Assembly: GCA_003154775.1 (NCBI GenBank)
Contig: PMES01000072.1
Span: forward strand, 1-64,000
Direction of reading: 5' to 3'
Length of the DNA stretch: 64,000 nucleotides
Source: Acidobacteriota bacterium
GTDB lineage: Bacteria; Acidobacteriota; Terriglobia; Acidiferrales; UBA7541
Shown here: piece by piece, positions 46,824 to 56,168 of the stretch
Layout of the letters: every line of letters starts with the position of its first letter
How positions within the stretch are numbered: the first letter of the stretch is position 1
The notes under the pieces: model-generated
What the model was told of the DNA's origin: nothing
Database searches by the model: none
Seen by the model: only the letters and a program-made list of their open reading frames with translations
Position numbers and translations under genes: made by a program

Positions 46824-48269
46824 CTACCGGCGCGAGCGCGCCTTCTTGCGGCTCTGTTTCGACGGCTTTTTGCCGCTCTCTCCCGCGGCCAGTTCCCGCC
46901 TCTTCTTGCTTGCCCACCCCGGCTTGTTCACCTGCTTGCCGCGGGCTATCCCCAGCGCATCCGCCGGCACATTGTCCGTAATCGCGGAGCTCGCCGCCAC
47001 GTAGGCCCCGTCCCCGATCCTCACCGGCGCAATCAGCACGGAGTCGCTCCCGATGAACACGCGGTTCCCGATCGTTGTCGGGTACTTCGCAAAGCCGTCG
47101 TAATTGCACGTGATCGTTCCCGCGCCGATGTTCGTTTTCGCACCGATCTTCGTATCGCCAATGTAGGAAAGGTGCGGCACCTTGCTGCCTTCGCCGATCA
47201 CGCTCTTCTTCAACTCCACGAAATTCCCGATCCGCGCGCCTCTCTTCACATGGCTCTCCGGCCGCAGCCGCGCAAAAGGGCCTGCAATCACTTCGGAATC
47301 GACCCTGCTCTTCGTTATCACACTGTGCGGCTCAATCGTCACGTCGTCGCCGAGCACGGCATCGAGCAGCACGCTGCCCGTTTTGATCGTGCATCGCGCC
47401 CCAAGCTTCGTTTTTCCCAGCAATTGCACGCACGGCTCAATCACGGTGTCTTCACCCGCGATCACGTCCGGATCGATCAGCACCGTTTCCGGCAATTGAA
47501 TCGTCGCGCCATTGTTCATCACTTCGTCGCGCTTCCGTTCGCGGAACGTCCGGTCCACTCCCGCCAGCTCTGCGCGTGTGTTGCAACCCAGCGTCTCTCG
47601 CGCATCCGGCGCAATTTCCGCCAGCACCGTCTCCCCATTCGCGTTCAACACGCCAATGGCATCGGTCAGGTAAATCTCCCGGTGTTTGTTGTTGGGCTTC
47701 ACCTGCGCCAGCGCCGGCCACAGCTTCGCCACCGTGAAGCAATAGATGCTCGAATTGATTTCGTTCAATTCGCGCTGCTCCGCGGTCAATTGCGACTCCT
47801 CAATAATCGCCGCCACCGTGTCCCCGGATTTCCTCAGAATTCGCCCGTAGCCCGAAGGATCGGCCAGCACCGCCGTCAGTATCGTCGCCGCCGCTTCTCC
47901 TTTCTTGTGCTTGTGGATCAGCGCGCGCAGCGTCTCCGTTCGCACCAGCGGCGCATCTCCCGGCAGAACCACCACGTACTTCGCGTTGCCGATCGCCCGT
48001 TTCGCCACCAGGAGCGCGTGGCCCGTGCCCTTCTGCGGCTGCTGGACCACGGTTTCCACTTCGTATGGCGCGACAACCTCCGCCACCTTTTCCGCCTGGT
48101 AGCCGATCACCGCGATTGTTTTTTTCGCGCCTAGTGGCTCGCACGAACGCACCACGTGCTCCACCAGCGCGCGCCCCCCGGCGTGGTGCAGCACCTTCGC
48201 CAGGCTGGATTTCAGCCGCGTGCCTTTGCCCGCGGCCAGGATCAGGATTGCAGCATCGTTGTTGGCCAT
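46824..48269 (-). CDS. glmU: Bifunctional N-acetylglucosamine-1-phosphate uridyltransferase / glucosamine-1-phosphate acetyltransferase
   Basis: The start at 48269 ([21 protein letters not shown]) gives 481 residues; a TTG 39 bp upstream is possible. The N-terminal pyrophosphorylase has LAAGKGTR and [10 protein letters not shown]; the C-terminal left-handed beta helix has [47 protein letters not shown] and [17 protein letters not shown]. It makes UDP-GlcNAc for peptidoglycan and LPS. A Lys/Arg-rich tail closes the protein. It follows lpxC by 69 bp, a logical envelope pair. Confidence 0.95.
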   Translation of the reverse strand: MANNDAAILILAAGKGTRLKSSLAKVLHHAGGRALVEHVVRSCEPLGAKKTIAVIGYQAEKVAEVVAPYEVETVVQQPQKGTGHALLVAKRAIGNAKYVVVLPGDAPLVRTETLRALIHKHKKGEAAATILTAVLADPSGYGRILRKSGDTVAAIIEESQLTAEQRELNEINSSIYCFTVAKLWPALAQVKPNNKHREIYLTDAIGVLNANGETVLAEIAPDARETLGCNTRAELAGVDRTFRERKRDEVMNNGATIQLPETVLIDPDVIAGEDTVIEPCVQLLGKTKLGARCTIKTGSVLLDAVLGDDVTIEPHSVITKSRVDSEVIAGPFARLRPESHVKRGARIGNFVELKKSVIGEGSKVPHLSYIGDTKIGAKTNIGAGTITCNYDGFAKYPTTIGNRVFIGSDSVLIAPVRIGDGAYVAASSAITDNVPADALGIARGKQVNKPGWASKKRRELAAGESGKKPSKQSRKKARSRR

Positions 48270-48337
48270 AGCGTGAGCATTGTCGCGTGGAATGCCCACT
48301 TTTGACAATGCGGAGATTTATCTTGATTTTAGCTGGC

Positions 48338-49246
48338 TTAATCGGCGGCAGAGGCCGGCACGGCTTCTTGCGCGTTCTCTTCCATGTGCGCGGCTTCCGA
48401 ATGCCGCGTGGTCACCTGCCAGGCAGAGGGGTCAGCCAGCAACCTGCTGACCAACCGGGTATGCAAGGAGTGGCCTGCCTTCCTCGCTTCCACGCGCCCC
48501 AACAAAGGTAGCCCCACCAGCGCCAGGTCGCCGATCAGGTCCAGGGCCTTGTGCCTCCCAAACTCGTCGGGATACCGTAGCGGCCCGTTCAACACACTAT
48601 CTTTTGTCAGCACGATCGCGTTTTCCAGCGAACCCCCGCGAATCAGCCCCATGGCCCGCAGCGGCTCGATGTCGCTCTCAAAACAGAACGTCCGCGCCCG
48701 CGATAGCACTCGCCGGAAACTCTCCGCGTTCACCACCATGTCCACTTCCTGCTGCCCCACCAGCGGGTGCGGGAAATCCACGTAGCACCGCACCCGGAAT
48801 TCGTTCGCCGGAGAAATCCCGATTCGCCGCCCGTCTTCAATCACCTCGACCGGCTTCACCACCTTCAAGTACCGTCTCCTCCGCCGCAGCCGCCGTATCC
48901 CCGCCTGATCGATCAGCCGCATGAACGGTTCCGCCGACCCGTCCAGAATCGGCACCTCAATCGCATCAATATCAATAAAAACGTTGTCGATTCCGCATGA
49001 ATAGATGGCCGCCAGAAGATGTTCGGTGGTCGAGAGCAGCACGCCCTGCTTCATCAAACTCGTCGCGTAGCTCACCCGCGCCACGTTCCGCCCGTGTGCT
49101 TCAATTTGGAACTGGTCCAAATCCACTCGCCGGAACACTATTCCGGTATCCGCGGGCGCTGGCACCAGCCGTACTCTTCCGTGAACCCCGGTGTGGAGTC
49201 CAATGCCATGCGTCTCGGCCGGTCGCTGAATCGTGGTTTGAAACAT
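48338..49246 (-). CDS. lpxC: UDP-3-O-acyl-N-acetylglucosamine deacetylase
   Basis: A 302-residue zinc deacetylase that commits lipid A synthesis. Motifs: GIGLHTGVHGRVRL, LLSTTEHLLAAIYSCGIDN with the zinc His in E-H-L-L, PILDGSAEPF, FGRHKALDLIGDLALVG with His and Asp ligands, and AGHSLHTRLV with the catalytic His. An acidic tail (HMEENAQEAVPASAAD) is extra. Its presence shows a lipid A outer membrane. It is divergent from the S41 gene. Confidence 0.95.
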   Translation of the reverse strand: MFQTTIQRPAETHGIGLHTGVHGRVRLVPAPADTGIVFRRVDLDQFQIEAHGRNVARVSYATSLMKQGVLLSTTEHLLAAIYSCGIDNVFIDIDAIEVPILDGSAEPFMRLIDQAGIRRLRRRRRYLKVVKPVEVIEDGRRIGISPANEFRVRCYVDFPHPLVGQQEVDMVVNAESFRRVLSRARTFCFESDIEPLRAMGLIRGGSLENAIVLTKDSVLNGPLRYPDEFGRHKALDLIGDLALVGLPLLGRVEARKAGHSLHTRLVSRLLADPSAWQVTTRHSEAAHMEENAQEAVPASAAD

Positions 49247-49503
49247 TCTGGAATCTGTTACGATAGCACATTGCAGGCGAATTTCACCCCTCTTTGTGCT
49301 TTACTATCAACTATTTAGATGCTTAAACAGGCAGAACTGTCTCATCCGGTGTGTCAGGAATACAACAATCCCCACTGTCCGCGTGTCTTTGACGCAACCC
49401 TTTCCCTTCTTCCCACTCGAACTGCCGCCTATCCAACTCTCCAGGCCTCGTGTCTCATCTCAATGTTATACTTAGAGTTTATCTTCGCCCAAGGTGGTGC
49501 TGG

Positions 49504-50745
49504 ATGAATCGCTTCACGCGTTACGCTATTATCGCCGTTTCCGTCCTCATTATCGGTTGGGTGGGGTTCGGGAAGGTGCTTGGCCGTAGCGCCAACGATA
49601 ATACGTACAAATCGCTGATCGTCTATAGCGAAGTCCTGCAGAAGATCCAGCAGGATTATGTCGACGAGCCCAACATGCACCTCGTCACCGCGGGTTCTCT
49701 CCACGGCCTCCTCGAATCGCTCGATTCCGAATCCAGCTACCTCACCCCGCGCGAGTACACCGAATACCAGCAGAAATCCTCCAGTACCGCCATCGGCGAA
49801 ACCGGTCTCAACCTCAGCAAGCGCTTCGGCTACATCATCGTCACTTCTGTTCTCCCCGATACCTCCACCGAGAAGGCTGGCCTGCATAGCGGGGACATCC
49901 TCGAATCCATCGCTGGCTTTACCACTCGCGAAATGTCCGTTGGCCAAGCCAAGAATCTCTTGGCGGGTCAGCCGGGCACTGGGGTGAAAGTCGGCGTCAT
50001 CCGCCGCGGAAAGACCGATCCTGAAGAGGTCGAGGTTGTCCGGGAGAAGCTCTCCACCCCGAAGCTGATCGCGCAGCGTGTTGACAGCGAAACCCTTGCC
50101 TTGCGTTTCCCTACGCTGGACGCCGGTCGTGCCGATGAGGTTCGTACGCGCCTGCTCGACGCGCAGAAGCAGGGCGTCAGCCGAGTCATCCTGGACTTGC
50201 GTGAATGTGGCCGCGGTCCCGTCTCTGAAGCCATCGCCATCGCGCGCTTGTTCGTTTCTTCCGGCCAACTCCTCGCTCTTCGCGGCCAGACCATTCCCAC
50301 ACAGGTCTTTTCCGCGGATGCCAGCAAGGTCGTCTGGAAAGGGCCCGTTTCCATTCTGATGGACGGCACGACAACCGGCGCTGCCGAAGTCCTCGCCGCC
50401 TCTCTCGCCAATACCAAGCGAGGCGATTTGGTTGGCGACCGCACCTTTGGTCTCGCCTCGGAACAAAAACTCATCCCCTTGGATGACGGCGCGGCGCTGT
50501 TCCTCACCGTCGCCAATTATTACAACGCCGATGGCAAATCCATTCTCGAGGAAGGTGTCACGCCCACGGAGGTCGTGCGCGCCTCTGCCGCCTCCGCCGA
50601 CGATTCCGACGATGGCGAAGACGTGATCACTACCCCCGGCACGCCCAAGGACTCCACCATCGGTCCGCGTCCCCTTTCTTCCGAGGATCCCGTTCTTCGC
50701 AGGGCCCTCGAACTTCTGAAGAGTCCGGTGAAGAAAGCCGCTTAG
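49504..50745 (+). CDS. S41-family (CtpA-like) protein lacking catalytic Ser and Lys
   Basis: A 413-residue protein starting at ATG 49504, with an N-terminal anchor (YAIIAVSVLIIGWVGFG), a PDZ domain at about residues 95-170 (LPDTSTEKAGLHSGDILESI) and an S41 core at about 190-360 (VILDLRECGRGPVSEAIAIARLF). The catalytic block that reads S-A-S-A-S-E in CtpA is T-T-T-G-A-A-E here, so the nucleophile Ser is Gly292. The G-K-G-x-x-Q block is G-L-A-S-E-Q: the Lys is Leu317, and only Gln321 remains. It is probably a catalytically dead, periplasmic PDZ-bearing scaffold. The yibQ-like gene follows after 7 bp. Confidence 0.85.
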   Translation: MNRFTRYAIIAVSVLIIGWVGFGKVLGRSANDNTYKSLIVYSEVLQKIQQDYVDEPNMHLVTAGSLHGLLESLDSESSYLTPREYTEYQQKSSSTAIGETGLNLSKRFGYIIVTSVLPDTSTEKAGLHSGDILESIAGFTTREMSVGQAKNLLAGQPGTGVKVGVIRRGKTDPEEVEVVREKLSTPKLIAQRVDSETLALRFPTLDAGRADEVRTRLLDAQKQGVSRVILDLRECGRGPVSEAIAIARLFVSSGQLLALRGQTIPTQVFSADASKVVWKGPVSILMDGTTTGAAEVLAASLANTKRGDLVGDRTFGLASEQKLIPLDDGAALFLTVANYYNADGKSILEEGVTPTEVVRASAASADDSDDGEDVITTPGTPKDSTIGPRPLSSEDPVLRRALELLKSPVKKAA

Positions 50746-50752
50746 TCCTCTC

Positions 50753-51598
50753 GTGTCCTTCTTCTTTGCGGGCGCGCGGAAACACTCTCAACTCTCCGTA
50801 ACACTTCTTCTGCTCGCTCTATTTGCTTGCCTCGCCGCTTGTGACAATCCCAAATCCGCCGGGAATCTCCGTTCCAAAGCACGCGATGCGGCCAAGGAAC
50901 GCGCCACGCCGCATCCTCGATCCACCACCCGCGCCGGCGCTCCTCGTCTCGCCATCATTCTCGACGATTTCGGCACCGATCGCTCTGTTGCCGACTCCGT
51001 CTTCGCCCTTCCTTACCCTCTCACTCTTTCCTTCCTTCCCTATCACGCCAATTCCCGCGAGATCGCGGAAGAAGCCCATCGCCGCGGCTACCAGATCATG
51101 CTGCATCTGCCCATGCAATCCCTCGGCAACGGAATGCCCGAATCGCAGCAACTCCACTCCGGAATGTCCTCGTCCCAGATTTCCGATGTCGTGGACGGCA
51201 TGCTGCAAAACGTCCCCTATGTCGTCGGTGTCAACAACCATCAGGGTTCCCTGGCCACCACCGATGGCCCGCTGATGGCCGATCTCATGGCCATTCTGCG
51301 CGAGCACAACCTGTTCTTCATCGACAGCCGCACCACCGCCGCCACGGTCGCGTACGACGCCGCGCAAAACGCCCGCGTTCCCTGCGCTTTCCGCAATGTT
51401 CCTTTTCTGGATGATGTGGAGGAGGTCTCGGCCATTCGCAGGCAACTGCAACTCGCCCTGCGCGACGCCCAGGAAAAGGGCGAGGCCATCGCCATCGGCC
51501 ATCCCCATCTGGAAACGCTTCGCGCTCTAAGCGAGTTCTTGCCCCAGGCGGAAGCCCAGGGCGTCCACCTCGTTCACGCCTCGGAATTGGTCCATTAA
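50753..51598 (+). CDS. YibQ-like divergent polysaccharide deacetylase, lipoprotein
   Basis: A GTG start gives 281 residues with a signal peptide and lipobox (LFACLAAC, Cys near residue 30). The domain has RLAIILDDFGTDRSVADSVFALPYPLTLSFLPY, HRRGYQIMLHLPMQSLG, VGVNNHQGSLATTD, LFFIDSRTTAATVA and GEAIAIGHPHLETL. These are the NodB-like motifs of the DUF610/YibQ family, whose activity is unknown. In many bacteria yibQ neighbours ctpA and envC, so pairing with an S41 protein is conserved; here the S41 partner appears dead. Confidence 0.85.
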   Translation: MSFFFAGARKHSQLSVTLLLLALFACLAACDNPKSAGNLRSKARDAAKERATPHPRSTTRAGAPRLAIILDDFGTDRSVADSVFALPYPLTLSFLPYHANSREIAEEAHRRGYQIMLHLPMQSLGNGMPESQQLHSGMSSSQISDVVDGMLQNVPYVVGVNNHQGSLATTDGPLMADLMAILREHNLFFIDSRTTAATVAYDAAQNARVPCAFRNVPFLDDVEEVSAIRRQLQLALRDAQEKGEAIAIGHPHLETLRALSEFLPQAEAQGVHLVHASELVH

Positions 51599-51599
51599 G

Positions 51600-52559
51600 C
51601 TAATTTGCGGCAACCACAAGTTCGGCAGGCCGCTCTGTCGCTCTCTTCGGAAACAGCAGCATCACCACCAAAAACTGCAGCCCCATCGTCACGAAGCAGA
51701 ACACGCTTCCTTCGGGTCCCACCGATGCGCCCGTCAGCCACTTTGGCCCATGCAACACCGCATTCGAGAGATGACCTTGCATCACCACACCGCTATTCGG
51801 CACCGAATACAGGAACGTCTCTCCCCAATCAAAGCTCGCGTGCAGTCCCACCGCATACCAGAGATTCCCTGTCCGCCGCAACGTGAAACAGAAAAACAAT
51901 CCCACCAGCACCACGCTCGCTGCGCCGACCCAGCCTTCTCCGGGATTCCCCAGGTGCACCGCGCCAAACCCGACCGACAGCAAAATCGCCGCCGGCCAGA
52001 ATCCGATTCCGTCTCCCAGCGTGAATTGCGTGTACCCGCGGAACAGAAACTCCTCGAAAAATCCTACAAAGGTGAACAACAGCAGGTGGATCAGTCCCCA
52101 GCGCAAGATCTCGTTTCCTTGCAGTGCGAAACTCCCAAACGAATAGCCCCCAAACGCCGCGATCAATCCAATCAGTACCGAGATCTCTGCCAGCCCGAAC
52201 AGGAACCCCAGCCAGAACTTGCTGCCGAACAGCTCCCCCGCCGGCAGCCCGTAATCTCCGAGCGCGCGCCGTTCCACAAACGACATCACCATCGCGGCGC
52301 CGAACACCACCGCAAATCCAATCAATTCCTGCAGGATCATCGCGGATACGGGCGGGACGCCGCGCGGCTGCCCAAAAATGCGCACCACCAGGAGTGTGAT
52401 CGCCGCTGCCAGCGCGCTGACAATCAGTAAGTAGATCGCCAGCCGCCACCCCGACCGCAGTCCTTCCTCGCCGAAGAACACAACATTTCGTCGTTTGGGT
52501 GGTTCGCTCAGCACGGGAATGTCTCCGACCTGTCCTTCGATTGGCTTTCCCTCGTCCAT
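51600..52559 (-). CDS. CPBP-family intramembrane glutamic endopeptidase
   Basis: The start at 52559 is fixed by AAGGAG 5 bp upstream; 319 residues. About eight membrane spans surround the ABI/CAAX-protease motifs: FFEEFLFRGYTQF (E-E-x-x-x-R), FGAVHLGN (F-x-x-x-H) and LHASFDWGETF (H-x-x-x-D in place of the usual N). The family includes Rce1-like prenyl-protein and bacteriocin-maturation proteases. Substrate is unknown. Its stop is 1 bp from the convergent yibQ stop. Confidence 0.85.
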   Translation of the reverse strand: MDEGKPIEGQVGDIPVLSEPPKRRNVVFFGEEGLRSGWRLAIYLLIVSALAAAITLLVVRIFGQPRGVPPVSAMILQELIGFAVVFGAAMVMSFVERRALGDYGLPAGELFGSKFWLGFLFGLAEISVLIGLIAAFGGYSFGSFALQGNEILRWGLIHLLLFTFVGFFEEFLFRGYTQFTLGDGIGFWPAAILLSVGFGAVHLGNPGEGWVGAASVVLVGLFFCFTLRRTGNLWYAVGLHASFDWGETFLYSVPNSGVVMQGHLSNAVLHGPKWLTGASVGPEGSVFCFVTMGLQFLVVMLLFPKRATERPAELVVAAN

Positions 52560-52705
52560 CTGTGCTCCTTGGAAATGCTCCGCCACATCCCAGATTCTCA
52601 ATGCCGAAAATCGTGTGAAGATGGCCTATGGTGCAAGTAGCTCCTCTTCTTACGACCAAGCCCCCAGAAATGTTTCCAGACATGCCGCGCAAACCACGCC
52701 ACTCA

Positions 52706-52714
52706 TGCTATAAC
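52706..52714 (+). promoter_or_regulatory. Candidate extended -10 promoter of the CGNR gene
   Basis: TG-C-TATAAC at 52706-52714 lies about 54 bp before the ATG at 52768. No clear -35 is present, as is usual for extended -10 promoters. Assigned by eye. Confidence 0.35.
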
Positions 52715-52767
52715 CAGTGTGGGACATAAAACCGGTTACGACGAACCATGTCTCTTCGAGGTCCTCC

Positions 52768-53373
52768 ATGGCTCCTACATACACCCAGCCCCGCCTCATC
52801 GCCGGTCGCCTTGCCCTCGATTTCGCCAATACCGCTCCCGCCGCACATAACCTCTCTTGGGACGAGTTCGTTTCCTTCCTCGTCAACGCCCGCGTCGTCA
52901 CCCCCGAACGCGCCACACGCCTTCATCCCCTGCTCAACACCGAGCCGCAAGCCGTCGACGCCGTTCTCCTGAAAGTCCTTCGTTTGCGTGAGTCCCTCCG
53001 TGCCATCTTTTCTTCCGTCGTCGAGAAAAAGCCCTTCCCCAAAAGCTGGGTCGAACCCATCAACGATCTGCTTCGCCTCACCGAAGGCCACGACGAACTC
53101 GTTCCCCGCGCCGAAGGCTGGCGCTTGGAATTTATCGCCCGGGAAGGCGGCCTCGAGTGGCTCCTAGCCGCCATCGCGCGTTCTGCCGCCGAGCTCCTCG
53201 TCGAAGGCCCCAACGCCCCTGTCCGCATTTGCGCCAATCCCGCGTGCCGCCTCTTCTTCTATGACGACTCGCGCACGCACCGCCGCCGCTGGTGCTCCAT
53301 GGCCGTTTGCGGCAATCGCCACAAGGTGGCCTCGTTCCTCCGCCGCCGAACCTCTCGCCACCGCGATTCCTGA
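52768..53373 (+). CDS. ABATE-domain protein with CGNR zinc finger
   Basis: The start at ATG 52768, with GAGG about 6 bp upstream, gives 201 residues. The N-terminus (AGRLALDFANTAPAAHNLSW) starts the ABATE (stress-induced) domain. The C-terminus is the CGNR zinc finger: CANPACRLFFYDDSRTHRRRWCSMAVCGNRHKV, four Cys in the order CxxxxC...CxxxxCGNR. Such proteins are thought to be DNA-binding regulators. The CPBP protease is divergent, and the shared intergenic region might be its target. Confidence 0.85.
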   Translation: MAPTYTQPRLIAGRLALDFANTAPAAHNLSWDEFVSFLVNARVVTPERATRLHPLLNTEPQAVDAVLLKVLRLRESLRAIFSSVVEKKPFPKSWVEPINDLLRLTEGHDELVPRAEGWRLEFIAREGGLEWLLAAIARSAAELLVEGPNAPVRICANPACRLFFYDDSRTHRRRWCSMAVCGNRHKVASFLRRRTSRHRDS

Positions 53374-53393
53374 TCCTCCGCCACTGCCTTCGT

Positions 53394-54770
53394 TCACTTC
53401 ACGTATTTCGGCGACTCTCCCTTCGACCACGGATCATACGTGTACGCAAACTCCTGCCTCTCCGCCTGCGGCGGGTGGCTGTACAGCCAGAATGTGATAA
53501 ATCGCGAAGGCTTTGGATCCGCCATATCTACTTCTCCGAGCACTTGAAACGCGCGCGCTCCCGCCTCCTGCGAATTTGGCACCAGCCCGTGTACAACCTC
53601 CAGCCCGTACACGTCCGCTGCGTGCTCCTGCATCCGGCTGAACCCGTTCCCGATCGGCATGCTCACAAACTCCAGCACATTCAGTATGAGCAGCAGCACC
53701 CCCAGCGCCGCCCAATCCTCTTGTCCGCGCACTCCCCAGCGGCTCCCCCATCGCTTCAGCATCCACTGCAGCGTGTGATAGGCCACGTACAATCCCATCA
53801 GCAGCCCCGCAAGAAAAACGGCGAACCCTTTCGCCACATGCCCCAGAACGTAGTGCCCCAGTTCGTGCCCCACAATCACCAGCAACTCGTCCGGATTCGT
53901 CTTCTGAATCGTCGTATCCCAGATCACCACCCGCTTGGACGCTCCGATGCCCGTCACATAAGCATTCAGTGCATTCGTCTTCGCGCTCGCTTCCATCAGG
54001 AACATCCGCTCCGCGGGAATCGGCACGCCCGCGCGCTGCGTCAGCTTCCCGATCGACTCCACCAGCTCCGGATGCTTCTGCTGCAACGGCACAAACTTGT
54101 TGAACAGCGGATCGACGAACCACGGGCTGATGAAAAACAGGAACAGCGCCAGCGGTACCGCCGCCATCCAGAAATACAGCCACCACGTCCGCGGCTTCCA
54201 GCGAATCACTGCAAACAGCAGCCGCGCCACCACGATCGCCAGCCCAATACTCAGCAGCTCGCCCTTGGTCCAATCCCACAGCCACGAGCCCCATCCTTGC
54301 ACCGACAGCTCGTAGCGCACCGCCAATGTGTGTCCGTACGCCCGCAGAGGCAGATGCAGCAGCGCCAACATCCCCAACAACGCCGGCACAAAAATCACCG
54401 CCTGCAGCCAGCGGTTGCCCGTCCGCGTCTCGGCAAAATCCCGCAACCTCGCCACCACCTTCAGCCACAAAGCCAGCAGCAAGGCCGCAAACCCCCACGC
54501 CACGGAAACGAAATACAACCTGTATTCCGCCCGCGATAATGCTACCGCTTTCTCATACCTATCCCGGCTCAGCCGGTATTGCCCCGTCTGCCCTTGCTGC
54601 GTTTTTTCGACGCTGTCCTCCGCCGCAGGGGCCGTTGATTCCGCCTGCCCGGAAACGTTTGCCACGCCTGCAGGTTCCGCCAACAATTTCGGCGAGCACA
54701 TCGCCGTCCCGCACAGGCCAAGCAGCGCTAATAGCCACACTTGGCCCAAAGCGCAAACCCTCGCGCGCAC
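53394..54770 (-). CDS. M48-family zinc metallopeptidase, Ste24-like membrane protease
   Basis: Start taken as GTG 54770 (VRARVCALGQVWLLALLGLCG), which puts the signal-like span at the N-terminus and follows GGGGA; an ATG at 54854 would add 28 hydrophilic residues. From GTG it is 458 residues. The zinc site is VIVGHELGHYVLGH, and the third ligand Glu is in QEHAADVYGLEVV. Spans occur around the N-terminus, before FISPWFVDPLFNKFVPL, and on both sides of the HExxH. It resembles CAAX prenyl protease 1 and may clear misfolded membrane proteins. The next CDS is divergent. Confidence 0.87.
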   Translation of the reverse strand: MRARVCALGQVWLLALLGLCGTAMCSPKLLAEPAGVANVSGQAESTAPAAEDSVEKTQQGQTGQYRLSRDRYEKAVALSRAEYRLYFVSVAWGFAALLLALWLKVVARLRDFAETRTGNRWLQAVIFVPALLGMLALLHLPLRAYGHTLAVRYELSVQGWGSWLWDWTKGELLSIGLAIVVARLLFAVIRWKPRTWWLYFWMAAVPLALFLFFISPWFVDPLFNKFVPLQQKHPELVESIGKLTQRAGVPIPAERMFLMEASAKTNALNAYVTGIGASKRVVIWDTTIQKTNPDELLVIVGHELGHYVLGHVAKGFAVFLAGLLMGLYVAYHTLQWMLKRWGSRWGVRGQEDWAALGVLLLILNVLEFVSMPIGNGFSRMQEHAADVYGLEVVHGLVPNSQEAGARAFQVLGEVDMADPKPSRFITFWLYSHPPQAERQEFAYTYDPWSKGESPKYVK

Positions 54771-54986
54771 ACAGATTCCCCGCCTCTCACTTTTCCCAAA
54801 AGTTTGCTTCTCCCCGTCCCAGTCCACGTTGCCCTCGTCCCTCGAGTATGCCATGCCTCACGGTCTCGCCGACTTCCTCTTGCCCATTGTCTGATTCGCT
54901 CCTGCTCCCTCTTCCCCATTGAGCCAGGAATCCCCCAGTCGTATCCTATCGAGGAAGCCTCCATCTGGAAGCTGGAAGAGGTTCCC

Positions 54987-55580
54987 ATGCGAAACACTAC
55001 AATGGTGCGGACTCTCGCCCTTATCCTCCCGCTTGCCTGCTCCTTTGCCTTGCCCCTGGCGGCACAGGATTCTCAGAACACTTCTGTCGCCGATGCCGCG
55101 CGCCGCTCTCGCGAACAGAAAAAGGCTTCCACCAAACCCGCGACGATCATTACGAATGACACCCTGACCCCTGCGCCAACTCCGGCTCCCGCTGCCGCAA
55201 CCAACGCGCCAACTGGCCAGCAGTCCGCCGTCACCGCAGAAGGAGTTGCCGCTCCTACCGGCAGTAACACCGCCGACCAGAATGCGCCCTCCGCCGCCGA
55301 TGAAGCGGAAAAGAAGAAGAAGGATGTGGAAGATTTAAAACAACAAGTCGCCGCATTGCAAGGTGAAGTGGATCTCGTCCAGCGCTCACTGTCTCTCGAT
55401 CAGGACGCCTTCTATTCCAAACCCGACTTTTCCAATGACAAGGACGGCAAAGCCAAACTCGACGCTGAACAGGCCGACCTCAAGCAGAAGCAGGACGATC
55501 TCGCCCAGTTGAAGGCCAAACTCGCCGGACTTGGCGGCGTGGAAGAGCCCAAGGCCCCAACTCCTCCCGCCAAACCCTGA
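54987..55580 (+). CDS. Secreted coiled-coil protein of unknown function
   Basis: From ATG 54987, with GGAAGAGG upstream, the product has 197 residues: a signal peptide (MVRTLALILPLACSFALPLAAQ), then DAARRSREQKKAS, a Pro/Ala/Thr-rich linker of about 65 residues, and a Lys/Glu/Asp-rich coiled coil from about residue 105 to the end (EKKKKDVEDLKQQVAALQGEVDLVQRSL). Similar periplasmic proteins are seen in acidobacteria, but I cannot name a family. It may be an envelope structural protein. Confidence 0.7.
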   Translation: MRNTTMVRTLALILPLACSFALPLAAQDSQNTSVADAARRSREQKKASTKPATIITNDTLTPAPTPAPAAATNAPTGQQSAVTAEGVAAPTGSNTADQNAPSAADEAEKKKKDVEDLKQQVAALQGEVDLVQRSLSLDQDAFYSKPDFSNDKDGKAKLDAEQADLKQKQDDLAQLKAKLAGLGGVEEPKAPTPPAKP

Positions 55581-55708
55581 CCGCTTCCGCGCATCCGCGT
55601 TAGCCCAAGCGAAGTTCCATCATTCCGCTTGCCCCGAGTTGCGAGGGGAGCGCAGCCCGTTGGAACTTTGCACCTCTTCGTCATTCTGAGGGCAGTCCCG
55701 CGCCGCGT

Positions 55709-55770
55709 GTCATCCCGACCGGAGCAACGGTGCCTTCTGCCGTTGCGCAGCGGAGGGATCGCGGCACCGC
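55709..55770. repeat. GTCATYCCGA-family dispersed repeat with internal hairpin
   Basis: Begins GTCATCCCGACCGGAG, then a hairpin with perfect arms GCAACGG (55724-55730) and CCGTTGC (55740-55746), then GCGCAGCGGAGGGATCGC. Ends and order match the shorter copies at 55805-55835 and 63541-63578. Confidence 0.6.
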
Positions 55771-55804
55771 TTCCACCCCACCTCGCCCGCTGTGCCCACG
55801 CTTC

Positions 55805-55835
55805 GTTATTCCGAGCGGAGTCTGCGCGGCGCGGG
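55805..55835. repeat. GTCATYCCGA-family dispersed repeat, short copy
   Basis: GTTATTCCGAGCGGAGTCTG followed by CGCGGCGCGGG. It agrees with the copy at 63541 in about 25 of 31 positions. Confidence 0.55.
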
Positions 55836-56168
55836 TTTCGTGCCCCGTACGCTTTGTCGGGGCGCGGCACTCTTCTCCATCGCGCGCCTTTTGTGCGAGG
55901 AATATCTCTTGCCTTTCTTCCTTCCGTTATTCCGCTTGCCTCGCTTGCTCTGCGCTTCGATCCTCTTGCATTCCGCTTTGACACCTCCTCTTTGCTTTTC
56001 CACAACTTAGTAACACCACCCCTATATCTTGTGGCTCTTTTTCATTGACACCATATTTCTCCCGCGTAACAATCACTCCCGTTCGTACTGTTCGCCCACG
56101 ATTTCTTTCGGCCATCCTGGGGAGCTCACCCCCGCTGGTGAGTTGGCTGGCCGCTGGGGGAGTGCGTT

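Larger units (their letters stand above)
55581..56168. other. 588-bp gene-free region with dispersed repeats
   Basis: Short open frames here are low in complexity and overlap in several frames, so none is called. The stretch holds at least two copies of a GTCATTCCGA-type repeat (55709-55770 and 55805-55835), with degenerate relatives near 55620 and 55680. The rest is pyrimidine-rich. No RNA gene was recognised. Confidence 0.5.

Noticed and set aside
46662-48134. A 490-codon plus-strand frame opposite glmU, including the CGCTTTT array
   Set aside because: Shadow of glmU; the Phe/Ser/Arg repeat it would encode arises from the tandem array.
56019-56034. NrdR-like box CCCCTATATCTTGTGG in the repeat-rich gap, sharing a 14-mer with the region upstream of nrdJ
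   Set aside because: No nrd gene is nearby, and shared 14-mers are expected by chance in 64 kb. Only the copy near nrdJ is mentioned.
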